Shown in pieces: positions 34,644-43,757 of a stretch of DNA of 64,000 bases. Source of the stretch: a candidate division CSSED10-310 bacterium (GTDB lineage: Bacteria; CSSED10-310); contig JAFGEQ010000019.1 in the NCBI GenBank assembly GCA_016931515.1, positions 124,001 to 188,000 of the forward strand, read 5' to 3'. The position numbers and the translations under genes are program-made. The first letter of the stretch is position 1. Each line of letters starts with the position of its first letter. The notes beneath the pieces are model-generated. The model was not told where the DNA came from, ran no database searches, and saw only the letters and a program-made list of their open reading frames with translations.

Positions 34644-35325
34644 TAAACTGATGGAGATCCGAAATCTTCACAAGAGCTATCAGACGCCGCATGGTGATGT
34701 CGAAGTCCTGAAAGATATCTCCTTCACAATTCGTAAGGGGGAGATCGTCGCTATTACTGGAACCAGCGGCGTTGGTAAGTCAACATTGCTGCATCTGATG
34801 GGCGGTTTGGACAGACCCACACTGGGTACTATTCTGTTTAATGGCAAGTCGATCTTCAATATGTCGGACCGAGAATTAGCGGGGTTTCGCAATCGGGCAG
34901 TCGGTTTTGTCTTTCAATTTCATCACCTGCTCCCTGAATTCACTGCACTTGAAAATGTTGCTATGCCGCTGTTGATGAGGAAAAATCATGTTCGATTACG
35001 CGCATTGGATGAAGCAGAATCCATCTTGAATGAAGTCGGATTATCCCATAGACTGAAGCATCTGCCCGCCCAATTGTCGGGGGGTGAGCAGCAACGGGTT
35101 GCAATCGCCCGATCCATGGTGACGTCACCTGCACTTGTGCTCGCTGATGAACCAACAGGGAACCTGGATAGCACTACCGGACGTTTAGTATTTGAGGTGA
35201 TCTGCAACCTGAACCGGAAGTTTCATGTAACTTTTGTCGTTGCATCACACGATATGGAATTGGCACGATCTTCGCATAGATGTTTAAAGATGCTTTCCGG
35301 TTCCGTCGCAGAGGATAAGCCATGA
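34636..35325 (+). CDS. lolD: lipoprotein-releasing ABC transporter ATPase
   Basis: 229 residues. Walker [10 protein letters not shown] at 42-50, Q-loop [12 protein letters not shown] with the LolD/MacB-type [13 protein letters not shown], signature [14 protein letters not shown], Walker [13 protein letters not shown] and H-loop VVASHD. It energises LolC. The ATG at 34636 lies inside the end of lolC. Confidence 0.95.
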   Translation: MSDKLMEIRNLHKSYQTPHGDVEVLKDISFTIRKGEIVAITGTSGVGKSTLLHLMGGLDRPTLGTILFNGKSIFNMSDRELAGFRNRAVGFVFQFHHLLPEFTALENVAMPLLMRKNHVRLRALDEAESILNEVGLSHRLKHLPAQLSGGEQQRVAIARSMVTSPALVLADEPTGNLDSTTGRLVFEVICNLNRKFHVTFVVASHDMELARSSHRCLKMLSGSVAEDKP

Positions 35326-35402
35326 ACGGAGGCCGAGACGGATGATTGGATCGGATGGACAGATGAACCGATTATTCGGTTACAGGGATAAGGAGACGCT
35401 TG

Positions 35403-37865
35403 ATGTTTGAAAAATTTACCGAGAGAGCCCGGCTTGTGATTGTTCTCGCCAAAAGTGAGGCGGAACGGCTGAAGCATGATCGGCTGGATACGGAGCATCT
35501 GTTATTGGGTTTGATCAAGGAGGGTGGAGGCATTGCGACTCGAGCGCTTCAGAAGATGAATGTCAATCCCAACTCCCTGCAACTGCAGCTTGAACGTCGG
35601 TTGGTGATCGGTAATCGGGTGGCTTACCAGAGAGAACTGCCATTTTCTGAATTAGCTAAAAGAGTGCTGGAAGGAGCAATGATTGAAGCTCGGGAACTTG
35701 GTCATAACTATATCGACACGGAGCACCTGTTGCTGGGGATGGTACGTGAACGCCACGGAATGGCCGGAAAAATTCTCCGGGATGTCGGTGTTACGCTGGA
35801 TACATTGCGTGAAGTTATTCTGGAGATGCTCAATCCGGTCAAGGGAACCGATAAATCAAAAGAAAAGAGTGCAACCCCGGCTCTGGATGCATTCGGTCGG
35901 GATTTGACCCGGATGGCTCTTGAGCATCAGTTGGATCCGGTTATCGGAAGAGTTGATGAGATTACGCGGGTTATCCAGATCCTTTGTCGCCGCCAGAAAA
36001 ACAATCCCGTTCTAGTGGGAGATCCCGGTGTAGGAAAAACGGCGATTGTAGAAGGGTTGGCTCTAAAAATTATAACCGGTGATATTCCGGAATCACTTGC
36101 TGACCGACGGATCATCAGTCTGGATTTGGCAGCCCTCGTTGCGGGTACCAAGTATCGCGGTCAATTTGAGGAGCGTCTGCAGACGGTTTTGAAAGAGCTT
36201 CGAGATGCGAAAAATGTGATTATTTTTATCGACGAGCTTCACACATTGGTGGGTGCTGGAGCGGCGGAAGGATCGATCGATGCATCCAATATGCTGAAAC
36301 CGTCGCTGTCGCGAGGGGAGATTCAGTGCATCGGTGCGACGACGCAGGATGAATATCGCAAGCATATCGAAAAGGATGGTGCTTTGGAGCGCAGGTTTCA
36401 GACGGTCAGGGTCCTCGCACCCTCGGTATCAGAAACTGTAAGAATTTTGCAGGGATTGAAAAGCCAGTATGAAAAACACCACAATGCGGTCTATACTGAT
36501 GACGCAATTGTCGCTGCCGTGCAGATGGCGGATCGGTACATTTCGGACCGACAACTCCCTGACAAGGCTATTGACGTAATTGATGAGGCCGGTGCAAGGC
36601 GTCGTCTCAATGCGGCTCGGGAACCGGATGAGTTAAAGGAGATTGAGCATCGCATCCAGGAAATTGAGCGGGATGTTGAAGAATCTCTGAAGGAATCCAA
36701 ACTCGATTTATCGCTGATCCGGGATTTGAAAGAGGAGCAGCAGTCTTTACGGCAGAAATCAGACGAAATCAGGCGGGATTGGCGAATGGAGATGGTCGAC
36801 CAACCGGTAATGGTTGGTGTTGATGATGTATCTCAGGTTGTCAGCCAGTGGACGGGGGTCCCATTACGGAGGCTTCAGGAATCCGAATCTCAGAAATTGC
36901 TGCAGATGGAGGAGGATATCCATCGACGGATTATTGCTCAGGATGAAGCAATCGGAGCGGTTGTCAGAGCCATCAGACGATCCCGATCGGGCTTAAAAGA
37001 CCACACGAAGCCGATTGGATCATTCATCTTCCTCGGACCGACAGGCGTCGGGAAGACGGAACTCGCGCGAGCACTTGCGGAGAACCTATTTGGGGATGAA
37101 AAGGCCATGATTTCCATTGATATGTCGGAGTTTATGGAGAAGCACTCTGTATCCCGCCTTGTGGGTTCTCCTCCTGGATATGTCGGATATGGGGAAGGCG
37201 GACAGTTGACAGAAAAAGTCAGACGGCGACCGTATTCGGTTGTACTGCTGGATGAGATTGAAAAGGCAAGTCCGGAAATTTTCAATATTCTGCTTCAGGT
37301 GATGGAGGAAGGTCACCTGACAGATGGCATGGGGCGGCAAGTCGACTTCCGGAATTGTATTTTGATTATGACCTCCAACATCGGAGCCAAATTTATACGA
37401 ACTGGCACGATGCTTGGATTCTCTCCGGATCAGGAAGCCGATCGGCGCTCCTATAATAAGATGAAGGAAACTGTATTGCAGGAGATGAAAACGACATTCA
37501 GTCCTGAATTTTTAAACCGGGTGGATGAGATCGTTGTTTTTCATCAATTGACCCGTGATCATATCCGGGAAATCATGGATTTGAATTTGTCCCGCCTGAA
37601 CAAGCAGCTCCAGGAAATTGGTCTCGAGATGGAGGTTACCCCAGCTGCGCGTGACTGGCTGGTGGAGAAGAGTTTTCAGCCTGCATATGGCGCTCGCCCC
37701 GTTAAACGTACGATCCGCCGGTATATCGAGAATCCGCTGTCGGAGGAGTTATTGAAACATCGCGAGGGTATGAAAGATACCAGTGTGAAAATATCCCTGA
37801 TGAAGAACCAACTGAAATTCAGTATCGAAATCGGAAATCAGTGTTTCGTTGTGACAGGTAGCTGA
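35403..37865 (+). CDS. clpC: ATP-dependent Clp protease ATP-binding subunit ClpC
   Basis: 820 residues. It has a double Clp-N domain at the N-terminus (FEKFTERARLVIVLAKSEAE; LDTEHLLLGLIKEGGG; repeated YIDTEHLLLGMVRE), Walker A GDPGVGKT at 206-213 in D1, a short UVR-like coiled linker (about 415-470) and Walker A GPTGVGKT at 545-552 in D2 with SEFMEKHSVSRLVGSPPGYV. The short middle domain makes it ClpC, not ClpB. It unfolds substrates for ClpP, which is not in the window, nor is McsB. The ATG is chosen for AGGAG 7 nt upstream. A hairpin AACCGA-ttat-TCGGTT lies just before it at 35366-35381. Confidence 0.95.
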   Translation: MFEKFTERARLVIVLAKSEAERLKHDRLDTEHLLLGLIKEGGGIATRALQKMNVNPNSLQLQLERRLVIGNRVAYQRELPFSELAKRVLEGAMIEARELGHNYIDTEHLLLGMVRERHGMAGKILRDVGVTLDTLREVILEMLNPVKGTDKSKEKSATPALDAFGRDLTRMALEHQLDPVIGRVDEITRVIQILCRRQKNNPVLVGDPGVGKTAIVEGLALKIITGDIPESLADRRIISLDLAALVAGTKYRGQFEERLQTVLKELRDAKNVIIFIDELHTLVGAGAAEGSIDASNMLKPSLSRGEIQCIGATTQDEYRKHIEKDGALERRFQTVRVLAPSVSETVRILQGLKSQYEKHHNAVYTDDAIVAAVQMADRYISDRQLPDKAIDVIDEAGARRRLNAAREPDELKEIEHRIQEIERDVEESLKESKLDLSLIRDLKEEQQSLRQKSDEIRRDWRMEMVDQPVMVGVDDVSQVVSQWTGVPLRRLQESESQKLLQMEEDIHRRIIAQDEAIGAVVRAIRRSRSGLKDHTKPIGSFIFLGPTGVGKTELARALAENLFGDEKAMISIDMSEFMEKHSVSRLVGSPPGYVGYGEGGQLTEKVRRRPYSVVLLDEIEKASPEIFNILLQVMEEGHLTDGMGRQVDFRNCILIMTSNIGAKFIRTGTMLGFSPDQEADRRSYNKMKETVLQEMKTTFSPEFLNRVDEIVVFHQLTRDHIREIMDLNLSRLNKQLQEIGLEMEVTPAARDWLVEKSFQPAYGARPVKRTIRRYIENPLSEELLKHREGMKDTSVKISLMKNQLKFSIEIGNQCFVVTGS

Positions 37866-37876
37866 GATGAGTTTTC

Positions 37877-37905
37877 TTGACCTGTCGACTGAGACATCCT
37901 AAACT
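37877..37905 (+). promoter_or_regulatory. predicted promoter for bamA and following genes
   Basis: TTGACC (37877-37882), 17 nt, TAAACT (37900-37905), in the 96-nt gap after clpC. The leader to the TTG start would be about 50 nt. Confidence 0.55.
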
Positions 37906-37961
37906 ACGGCTCGTTTCCGGACACCGTTGATGTTCGTAATTCCTTCAGGACTGGTTGAATA

Positions 37962-40340
37962 TTGAAGTATTTTGCTGAAATAAAACGATTTCTAAGCTTT
38001 ATGATCGTGCTGGTCGGCATCGCTTCAGTGGCTGTCTATGCCGATTCGACAACTCCCAACTTCATCCAGGATATCTCCATTCAGGGGAATGTGACGACGA
38101 GCCTTGAAACAATGAATTATCTGATCAAGGTGAAAAAAGGCGCCAGACTTGATCCGAAGTTTGTTCGCAGAGACATCGAAACACTCTATGCATCAGGTCT
38201 TTTTGACGATGTTCGTGTGGATGTTGAAACTGTTGAAGATGGGTATCGCCTGATTTACGTGGTAAAGGAACGCCCGATGATAACCGATGTAGTGATTACG
38301 GGCGCCAGAGAAATCGGTCTAAATACTTTGCGGGAGGAACTCACCGTATCGTCCGGCGACAGGTATGACCCGGTGAAAGTGCGTGAGAGTACGACTAAGC
38401 TGGAGGAAAAATATCGTCAGAAAGGATATCATTTCGTTGTTGTTACGCCGCGTCTTACGGGGTCTCAGCCAGGTATGGCATCATTGATTTTCGATGTAGA
38501 TGAAGGGACAAAACTAAAGATACGAGATATCACTATCAATGGTAACGATCACATCAATACGGGTACCCGGCTCTGGGGATTAAAATCTCAATTCAAGAAC
38601 AATCAGGAATGGTGGTGGTTTTCTTTCATTTCAGACGCCGGAATCTATCAGGAGCAAATGCTGACAGAAGATCTCCGCGCCATCGAAAAATACTACAAGG
38701 ATCGGGGTTATCTCCGGGTCGCTGTCAGCGAGCCGAGAATAACGTTAAATCGACCTGAAGATGCTGGAAAATCAGCGACATTGAGCATTGCCATCGACAT
38801 CGATGAAGGGGATGTGTATACCTTGGAGAATATCGATATCGAGGTCAGTGATCCGGAGATCATTCCGAAAGAAGTGGTGCAAAAGGTTGTCCATTCGGTT
38901 CGATTGGAAAGCTATCAGAAGTATTTTGGCGGATCCGCTTTTTTTGGAGCAGGCCCACGCTTTGAAAAAGGCAGAAGATACTCCCTCGCGCTTGAAGATG
39001 AGGTAGTAAAAAGCCTGAGTGATCTGTATGGTTCGATAGGTTATATTTACGTATTTATCGATCCGGTCAAGGTTGTCAATGATTCAGCCCATACACTCGA
39101 TATCACTTTTAAAATCATCGAAGGCAAACAGGCATTCCTACACCGCCTTGAGTTCGTTGGTAACTATCGTACAAAAGACAGGGTCCTTCGCCGCAATTTC
39201 GCGATACCCGAAGGGGAGATTTTCAACATCTCTCTGATAAAATCATCAATCTCACGCATTCAGTATCTGGCATATATTGATGAAGTTGTACCTGATATCC
39301 AACCACAGGTAGACTCGTCTCAGGTCGATGTTATGATCTCTCTGGCGGATAACCGTCAGACTGAAGTGCAACTTTCAGGTGGTTACTCCGGATACAACAA
39401 GCTCTATGGCACTTTGGGTTTATCCGAGCACAATCTCTTCGGCAGGGGTCAGGAGCTCAGTGTATCAGCGACATCCGGCAGCCGGAGTGAAACATTTCGC
39501 TTTTCATTTTCGGATGAGTGGATCATGGATCGGCCTTATTACGGCTCGATATCTGTCTGGAATTCACGGGAGCGATATGATTACTCGAACCAGCGAAAAC
39601 TGGGTGGGAGTTTGTTTACTGGTCGGGCGCTTGGCAGGTATTTTTCGACGCGCCTGGGATATACGCTGGAACGAAACAAAGTGTTTGATATTGCTGATAA
39701 TGCCGATGAGTCGGTTAAAGAACTGGAAGGAATCCAGATTACGTCAAGTCTGACTCATATGTGGATTTTTAACAGTCTAAATAATCGTCTTGACCCAACA
39801 GATGGTTTTTACAGTTCTGTGTCATTTGAAATTGCCGGCGGATTTCTTGGGGGAGACAACGATTTTTACAAAACCGCCCTTTCCATGTCCAATTATTGGG
39901 AACTTCCCCGAAAACTGGTTTTTTCACTTCAGGGAAAAGTCAGTTACGCGGAGGGACTTCGTGGAAAAAAACTGCCGTTTTACGAAAGATATCGTCTTGG
40001 AGGACCGCAATCCATCAGAGGATATTCGGACTACAGCGTCGGTCCGGTCGGTGAGGATGGCGACAATCTGGGCGGTAACAAATCGATGCAGGTTTCTGCT
40101 GAGCTTCAGATACCGATTGCTCAGCCCCTGAAACTTGTGTTTTTTGTTGATGCCGGGGATACATGGGCAGCCGATGATAAGATGGATATCCGCACTTTAC
40201 GGCCCAGCACGGGATTTGAAGTCCGTTTCTTTATGCCGGGATTCGGGATACCGCTGCGCTTTATCTGGGGATATAATCTGGATCCTTATGAAAACGAAAA
40301 TAAAAACGATTTCCAATTTACAATGGGACGTTCATTCTAA
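37962..40340 (+). CDS. bamA: outer membrane protein assembly factor BamA
   Basis: 792 residues with a TTG start and signal peptide (FLSFMIVLVGIASVAVYAD). Five POTRA domains span about 30-420; examples are FIQDISIQGNVTTSLETMNY at the start, GSQPGMASLIFDVDEGTKLK and AFLHRLEFVGNYRTKDRVLR. A 16-strand barrel follows, with the lid-loop motif near LGGPQSIRGYSD and a final strand FQFTMGRSF ending in Phe, the outer-membrane insertion signal. It inserts beta-barrel proteins into the outer membrane. A Skp-type chaperone gene follows after 20 nt. Confidence 0.96.
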   Translation: MKYFAEIKRFLSFMIVLVGIASVAVYADSTTPNFIQDISIQGNVTTSLETMNYLIKVKKGARLDPKFVRRDIETLYASGLFDDVRVDVETVEDGYRLIYVVKERPMITDVVITGAREIGLNTLREELTVSSGDRYDPVKVRESTTKLEEKYRQKGYHFVVVTPRLTGSQPGMASLIFDVDEGTKLKIRDITINGNDHINTGTRLWGLKSQFKNNQEWWWFSFISDAGIYQEQMLTEDLRAIEKYYKDRGYLRVAVSEPRITLNRPEDAGKSATLSIAIDIDEGDVYTLENIDIEVSDPEIIPKEVVQKVVHSVRLESYQKYFGGSAFFGAGPRFEKGRRYSLALEDEVVKSLSDLYGSIGYIYVFIDPVKVVNDSAHTLDITFKIIEGKQAFLHRLEFVGNYRTKDRVLRRNFAIPEGEIFNISLIKSSISRIQYLAYIDEVVPDIQPQVDSSQVDVMISLADNRQTEVQLSGGYSGYNKLYGTLGLSEHNLFGRGQELSVSATSGSRSETFRFSFSDEWIMDRPYYGSISVWNSRERYDYSNQRKLGGSLFTGRALGRYFSTRLGYTLERNKVFDIADNADESVKELEGIQITSSLTHMWIFNSLNNRLDPTDGFYSSVSFEIAGGFLGGDNDFYKTALSMSNYWELPRKLVFSLQGKVSYAEGLRGKKLPFYERYRLGGPQSIRGYSDYSVGPVGEDGDNLGGNKSMQVSAELQIPIAQPLKLVFFVDAGDTWAADDKMDIRTLRPSTGFEVRFFMPGFGIPLRFIWGYNLDPYENENKNDFQFTMGRSF

Positions 40341-40360
40341 TCAGATCAAAGGAGTTCGCG

Positions 40361-40885
40361 ATGAAAAAACTTGTATGTCTGCTGTTAACAGCCGGATTTA
40401 TGACTTGTCTGGGTAATGTCGTTCAGGGCCAGGACATAAAGATCGGGTTTATCCGTACGCAGAAGGTGATCCTGGACACTAAAGCCGGCAAGGACGGATA
40501 TTCGACACTGGAAAAACTGGTTGAGCAGCACCGCATCTCAATGCAGCAGAAAGAAGATGAAATCAAGAAGATGGAAGAGGAATTGTCCAATCAGGGTAAA
40601 ATGTTGTCGGAAGATGCACGCCTGGAAAAGAGAGAATCGTTACAGAAGGCATACAAAGATTTCAGTCGGATGAAGGAAGATGCAAAAGCTGAAGTCAATG
40701 CACGTGAGAAAGCGCTTCTGGATAAGATCATCGATCAATTGGCTAAGGTCATCGAGAAGATTGGTAAAGACCAGGGGTATACTCTGATTCTCGATGCAGA
40801 AGGCCCATCGGTACTTTATTCAACGGATACTCTGGATATTTCATCTCTGGTCGTGACTGAATTCGATAAGGTCTATCAGCCTTAA
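40361..40885 (+). CDS. skp: OmpH/Skp family periplasmic chaperone
   Basis: 174 residues with a signal peptide (KLVCLLLTAGFMTCLGNVVQGQ). The order of a short strand (DIKIGFIRTQKVILDTKAG), a long charged helical hairpin (MQQKEDEIKKMEEELSNQGK through DAKAEVNAREKALLDKII) and a C-terminal strand pair (QGYTLILDAEGPSVLYS) is that of Skp. It holds unfolded outer-membrane proteins in the periplasm. AAAGGAG is 6 nt upstream. It sits between bamA and lpxD as in many diderms. Confidence 0.94.
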   Translation: MKKLVCLLLTAGFMTCLGNVVQGQDIKIGFIRTQKVILDTKAGKDGYSTLEKLVEQHRISMQQKEDEIKKMEEELSNQGKMLSEDARLEKRESLQKAYKDFSRMKEDAKAEVNAREKALLDKIIDQLAKVIEKIGKDQGYTLILDAEGPSVLYSTDTLDISSLVVTEFDKVYQP

Positions 40886-40959
40886 AGGTCAAGCCGGATG
40901 CCACGATCAGGATTGGATAAAGCAATCCGAGCAGGTGATATCAGGAACCGGGAAGTCAT

Positions 40960-42069
40960 ATGAGTAGTCAAAAACCACCTGAATCCTTGACCCTGTCAGC
41001 TCTTGCTGAATGGCTTAATGCCGAGTTGACGGGGGAGGGTCCGGATCTACTCATAACAGGTATGGGAACTTTGGATTGTGCGAATTCAACGGATATTTCT
41101 TTTCTGAGCAATATGAAATATCGGCACCTGTTGGCTAAAACCAAAGCTTGTGCTGTACTGGTTCCTATTGATTTCGAAGAAAAAACTTCTTGTCGATTGA
41201 TAAAAGTCCGGGATGCCTATCTGGCTGTGGCCCGGTTGACGGCACTCTTCTATCCTCCTGTCCTGCCATCGAAAGGCATTCATCCATCTGCAATCATCAG
41301 TGATGATGCGATGATAGCTGATGATGTATGTATCAATGCCTTTGCTGTTGTAGAGTGCGGTGCCAGGATCGGAGCAAATACGACCCTCTTTCCCGGAGTT
41401 TATGTCGGTCGTGATACGACGATCGGGAATAACTGCATCCTCTATCCAAACGTAACGGTGTATCACGGCGTTACTATTGGTGATAATGTGATTGTTCACG
41501 GAGGAGCAGTATTGGGCTCCGATGGGTTCGGATATGCTAAAGATGGGACTCGGTATTTCAAGGTTCCACAAATTGGAAGTCTGGTGATTAGCGATGATGT
41601 GGAAATCGGTGCCAATACAACCATTGATAGAGGCAGTCTCGGAGCGACTGTCGTTGCCCGTGGTGTTAAACTGGATAACCTTGTTCATCTGGCCCACAAT
41701 GTCAAAGTCGGCGACGATGTTGCCATCGCTGCCCAAAGCGGGATTGCGGGGAGCAGCGCAATCGGGCACCGCACGATAATGGGGGGTCAGTCAGGGATTA
41801 GCGGTCACGTCAAAGTGGGCGATGATGTAATCATGACAGCCCGTTCGGCTGCTCTAAAAGATATCCCTGACGGTTCGATGATATCGGGTTTCCCTCCAAT
41901 GCCACATCGCGAATGGAAGCGCAACCAGGTTGCCCTCAGAAACATTGAGAAACTCGAGAATACAGTTAAAAACCTGTCTGAAATTGTGAACCGACTCGAA
42001 AAGAGAATTGAAGAGATTGATCATCCTGGAAAGGAGAATTCAGGTGATTGCGAAAACCGCAATAATTGA
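40960..42069 (+). CDS. lpxD: UDP-3-O-(3-hydroxyacyl)glucosamine N-acyltransferase
   Basis: 369 residues, slightly longer than usual because of a C-terminal coiled helix (LENTVKNLSEIVNRLEKRIE). The N-terminal uridine-binding domain (TGMGTLDCANSTDISFLSNM) is followed by left-handed beta-helix hexapeptide repeats. The catalytic His is H246 in DNLVHLAHNVKVG. It adds the N-linked acyl chain in lipid A synthesis. Its end overlaps lpxA by 26 nt. Confidence 0.96.
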   Translation: MSSQKPPESLTLSALAEWLNAELTGEGPDLLITGMGTLDCANSTDISFLSNMKYRHLLAKTKACAVLVPIDFEEKTSCRLIKVRDAYLAVARLTALFYPPVLPSKGIHPSAIISDDAMIADDVCINAFAVVECGARIGANTTLFPGVYVGRDTTIGNNCILYPNVTVYHGVTIGDNVIVHGGAVLGSDGFGYAKDGTRYFKVPQIGSLVISDDVEIGANTTIDRGSLGATVVARGVKLDNLVHLAHNVKVGDDVAIAAQSGIAGSSAIGHRTIMGGQSGISGHVKVGDDVIMTARSAALKDIPDGSMISGFPPMPHREWKRNQVALRNIEKLENTVKNLSEIVNRLEKRIEEIDHPGKENSGDCENRNN

Positions 42070-42814
42070 TCCAGGCGCTAAAATAGCTGAAGATGTTACG
42101 ATTGGGCATTACTCGATTGTTGGTCCGGAGGTTGAAATCGGTCCGGGTTGTGAAATCGGTTACCACACCGTATTGGAAGGTCCAATGAAAATAGGTGCTC
42201 GGAACCGGATCTTTCATCATGCATATGTCGGTGGGATGCCTCAGGATATATCCTTCCAGGGTGAGAGAAGCGTGGTTGAAATTGGAGATGATAATGTTAT
42301 TCGTGAGTATGTAACGGTTCATCGCGGAACAATGAAGCAGAATTGTGTGACTCGAATCGGCAACCATAATTTGATTATGGCATATGCTCATATTGCGCAT
42401 GATTGCCAGATAGGAAATAACTGCATTATTGCCAACGCCGTCAATATGGCAGGTCATGTCATCGTGGAAGATTTTGCTGCTCTTGGCGGGATGGTGGCTA
42501 TTCACCAGTTTGTCAGAATAGGGAAATACTCTTTCATTGGAGGTTTTACAGCCATCACCCAGGATGTTCTTCCATTCAGTCTGATTGCAGGTGAACGGGG
42601 TACGCTTCGCGGTGTGAATAAAGTGGGGCTCCAGCGCAGGGGCTTCGATGCAGCCCAGCGAGGAAAAATCCATAAGGCAATGCGCTATATCATGAACCGT
42701 GAATTTCTCACCTCCACAGCCATAGAAAAAATACTGGAAGATTTTGGTGATGATCCCGATATTCTGGAGATCGTGAATTTTATCAGGAGTTCTGAACGGG
42801 GTGTTACGCTCTGA
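42044..42814 (+). CDS. lpxA: acyl-ACP-UDP-N-acetylglucosamine O-acyltransferase
   Basis: 256 residues from a GTG at 42044, chosen because AGGAG is 7 nt upstream and the protein then begins IAKTAIIDPGAKIAEDVTIG as in the family. Hexapeptide repeats follow; catalytic H119 lies in AHIAHDCQIGNNCIIAN. The C-terminal helical domain is complete (LRGVNKVGLQRRGFD). It catalyses the first step of lipid A synthesis. FabZ and LpxC, often beside these genes, are absent. Confidence 0.96.
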   Translation: MIAKTAIIDPGAKIAEDVTIGHYSIVGPEVEIGPGCEIGYHTVLEGPMKIGARNRIFHHAYVGGMPQDISFQGERSVVEIGDDNVIREYVTVHRGTMKQNCVTRIGNHNLIMAYAHIAHDCQIGNNCIIANAVNMAGHVIVEDFAALGGMVAIHQFVRIGKYSFIGGFTAITQDVLPFSLIAGERGTLRGVNKVGLQRRGFDAAQRGKIHKAMRYIMNREFLTSTAIEKILEDFGDDPDILEIVNFIRSSERGVTL

Positions 42815-42827
42815 TATGCTATTACCG

Positions 42828-43757
42828 TTATTTAACGGATTCTCTCTCTAACCCCTTACGAACATCTCTCCCTAAAAATAATATCTCGGGATCATTCGCA
42901 GTACCTCTAACCGTCACAGGTATATACATGTCTTCAGAGAAGGGTTGAGTATCGCTGATCAAGTGTATTCTGACATCCAGATCAAGCTTCGAATAGTCAG
43001 CGGGAATTTTCTGTTGAATCCGTCCGAGGATTCGAAGGATTGTATCCGGTGAATTTAAGCGGACATCATCGAATTGGATTTGATCATAGTTAAGCGTACA
43101 TCGGGCTGAGAGAGAGTTAAATTCAGGGATATCAAACCCGGATACCATGTTCTGGGGGAAATCGAGATAAGTCTTTTCAACGATTAAATCGATTGGGCCT
43201 TCATAGCTGAAAGTCCGGGAAAAGTCTGACTTCAGCCTGGCAGTGCCGCTGGAAATACCGGTTTTGAGATAGAGACTCCGGTAATCGACCGAGAGAAGAG
43301 AAAGGTTGATCGCGTCCCATTGCAGATTGACATTCAGAACGGCATTTTCTTTCCTGATCGGAGACTCAAGGGATCCGGAAAATGTGCCATCATAAGCTTT
43401 TCCCGAGAATTGGAGGGATGAAATTCCTTCGAATAAACGTGTTGGTGCGATCCGGATGGACAGGTAGTCAGCGGATAAAAATGTTTTCCGATCGGACGTG
43501 TCTTGGGGCGATTGACCCATTGTTGTATCCGGAGTCTGTTGTACCGTTAACTGCTTTAGAGTTATGCTTCCCATCAGATTCATCTGCACGTCTGAGTATT
43601 TGATGGCAATACCTGTTCGTTCCTCGATCTGACCGGTCAGATGTCTTACAAGGTATTCGGCCGGGTTGAATATCCACATCAATAGGTAGAAAAAGATAAT
43701 CGGAAGAACAATCCAACTGATTATTTTCCTTGAAATATAGCGGATGACGCGTTTCAC
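42828..43757 (-). CDS. GspN/AsmA-like envelope protein
   Basis: 309 residues with one N-terminal membrane anchor (IISWIVLPIIFFYLLMWIFN), the rest periplasmic and beta-rich. The pattern EERTGIAIKYSDVQMNLMGS, TLKQLTVQQ, LSADYLSIRIAPTRLFEGIS and GTFSGSLE resembles type II secretion GspN and the repeated beta units of AsmA-like/bridge-type lipid transport proteins. No other Gsp gene is in the window, so a role in type II secretion is uncertain. It overlaps glgA by 4 nt (ATGA). Confidence 0.55.
   Translation of the reverse strand: MKRVIRYISRKIISWIVLPIIFFYLLMWIFNPAEYLVRHLTGQIEERTGIAIKYSDVQMNLMGSITLKQLTVQQTPDTTMGQSPQDTSDRKTFLSADYLSIRIAPTRLFEGISSLQFSGKAYDGTFSGSLESPIRKENAVLNVNLQWDAINLSLLSVDYRSLYLKTGISSGTARLKSDFSRTFSYEGPIDLIVEKTYLDFPQNMVSGFDIPEFNSLSARCTLNYDQIQFDDVRLNSPDTILRILGRIQQKIPADYSKLDLDVRIHLISDTQPFSEDMYIPVTVRGTANDPEILFLGRDVRKGLERESVK

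Noticed and set aside
41086-42673. Minus-strand open frames of 227 and 235 codons
   Set aside because: Antisense to lpxD and lpxA; the periodic composition comes from the hexapeptide repeats of the real genes.
42822-42842. Palindrome CCGTTA-tt-TAACGG at the lpxA/GspN-like convergent gap as a terminator
   Set aside because: AT-rich 6-bp stem with a 2-nt loop and no U-run; it includes the stop codon of the minus-strand gene, so chance is likely.
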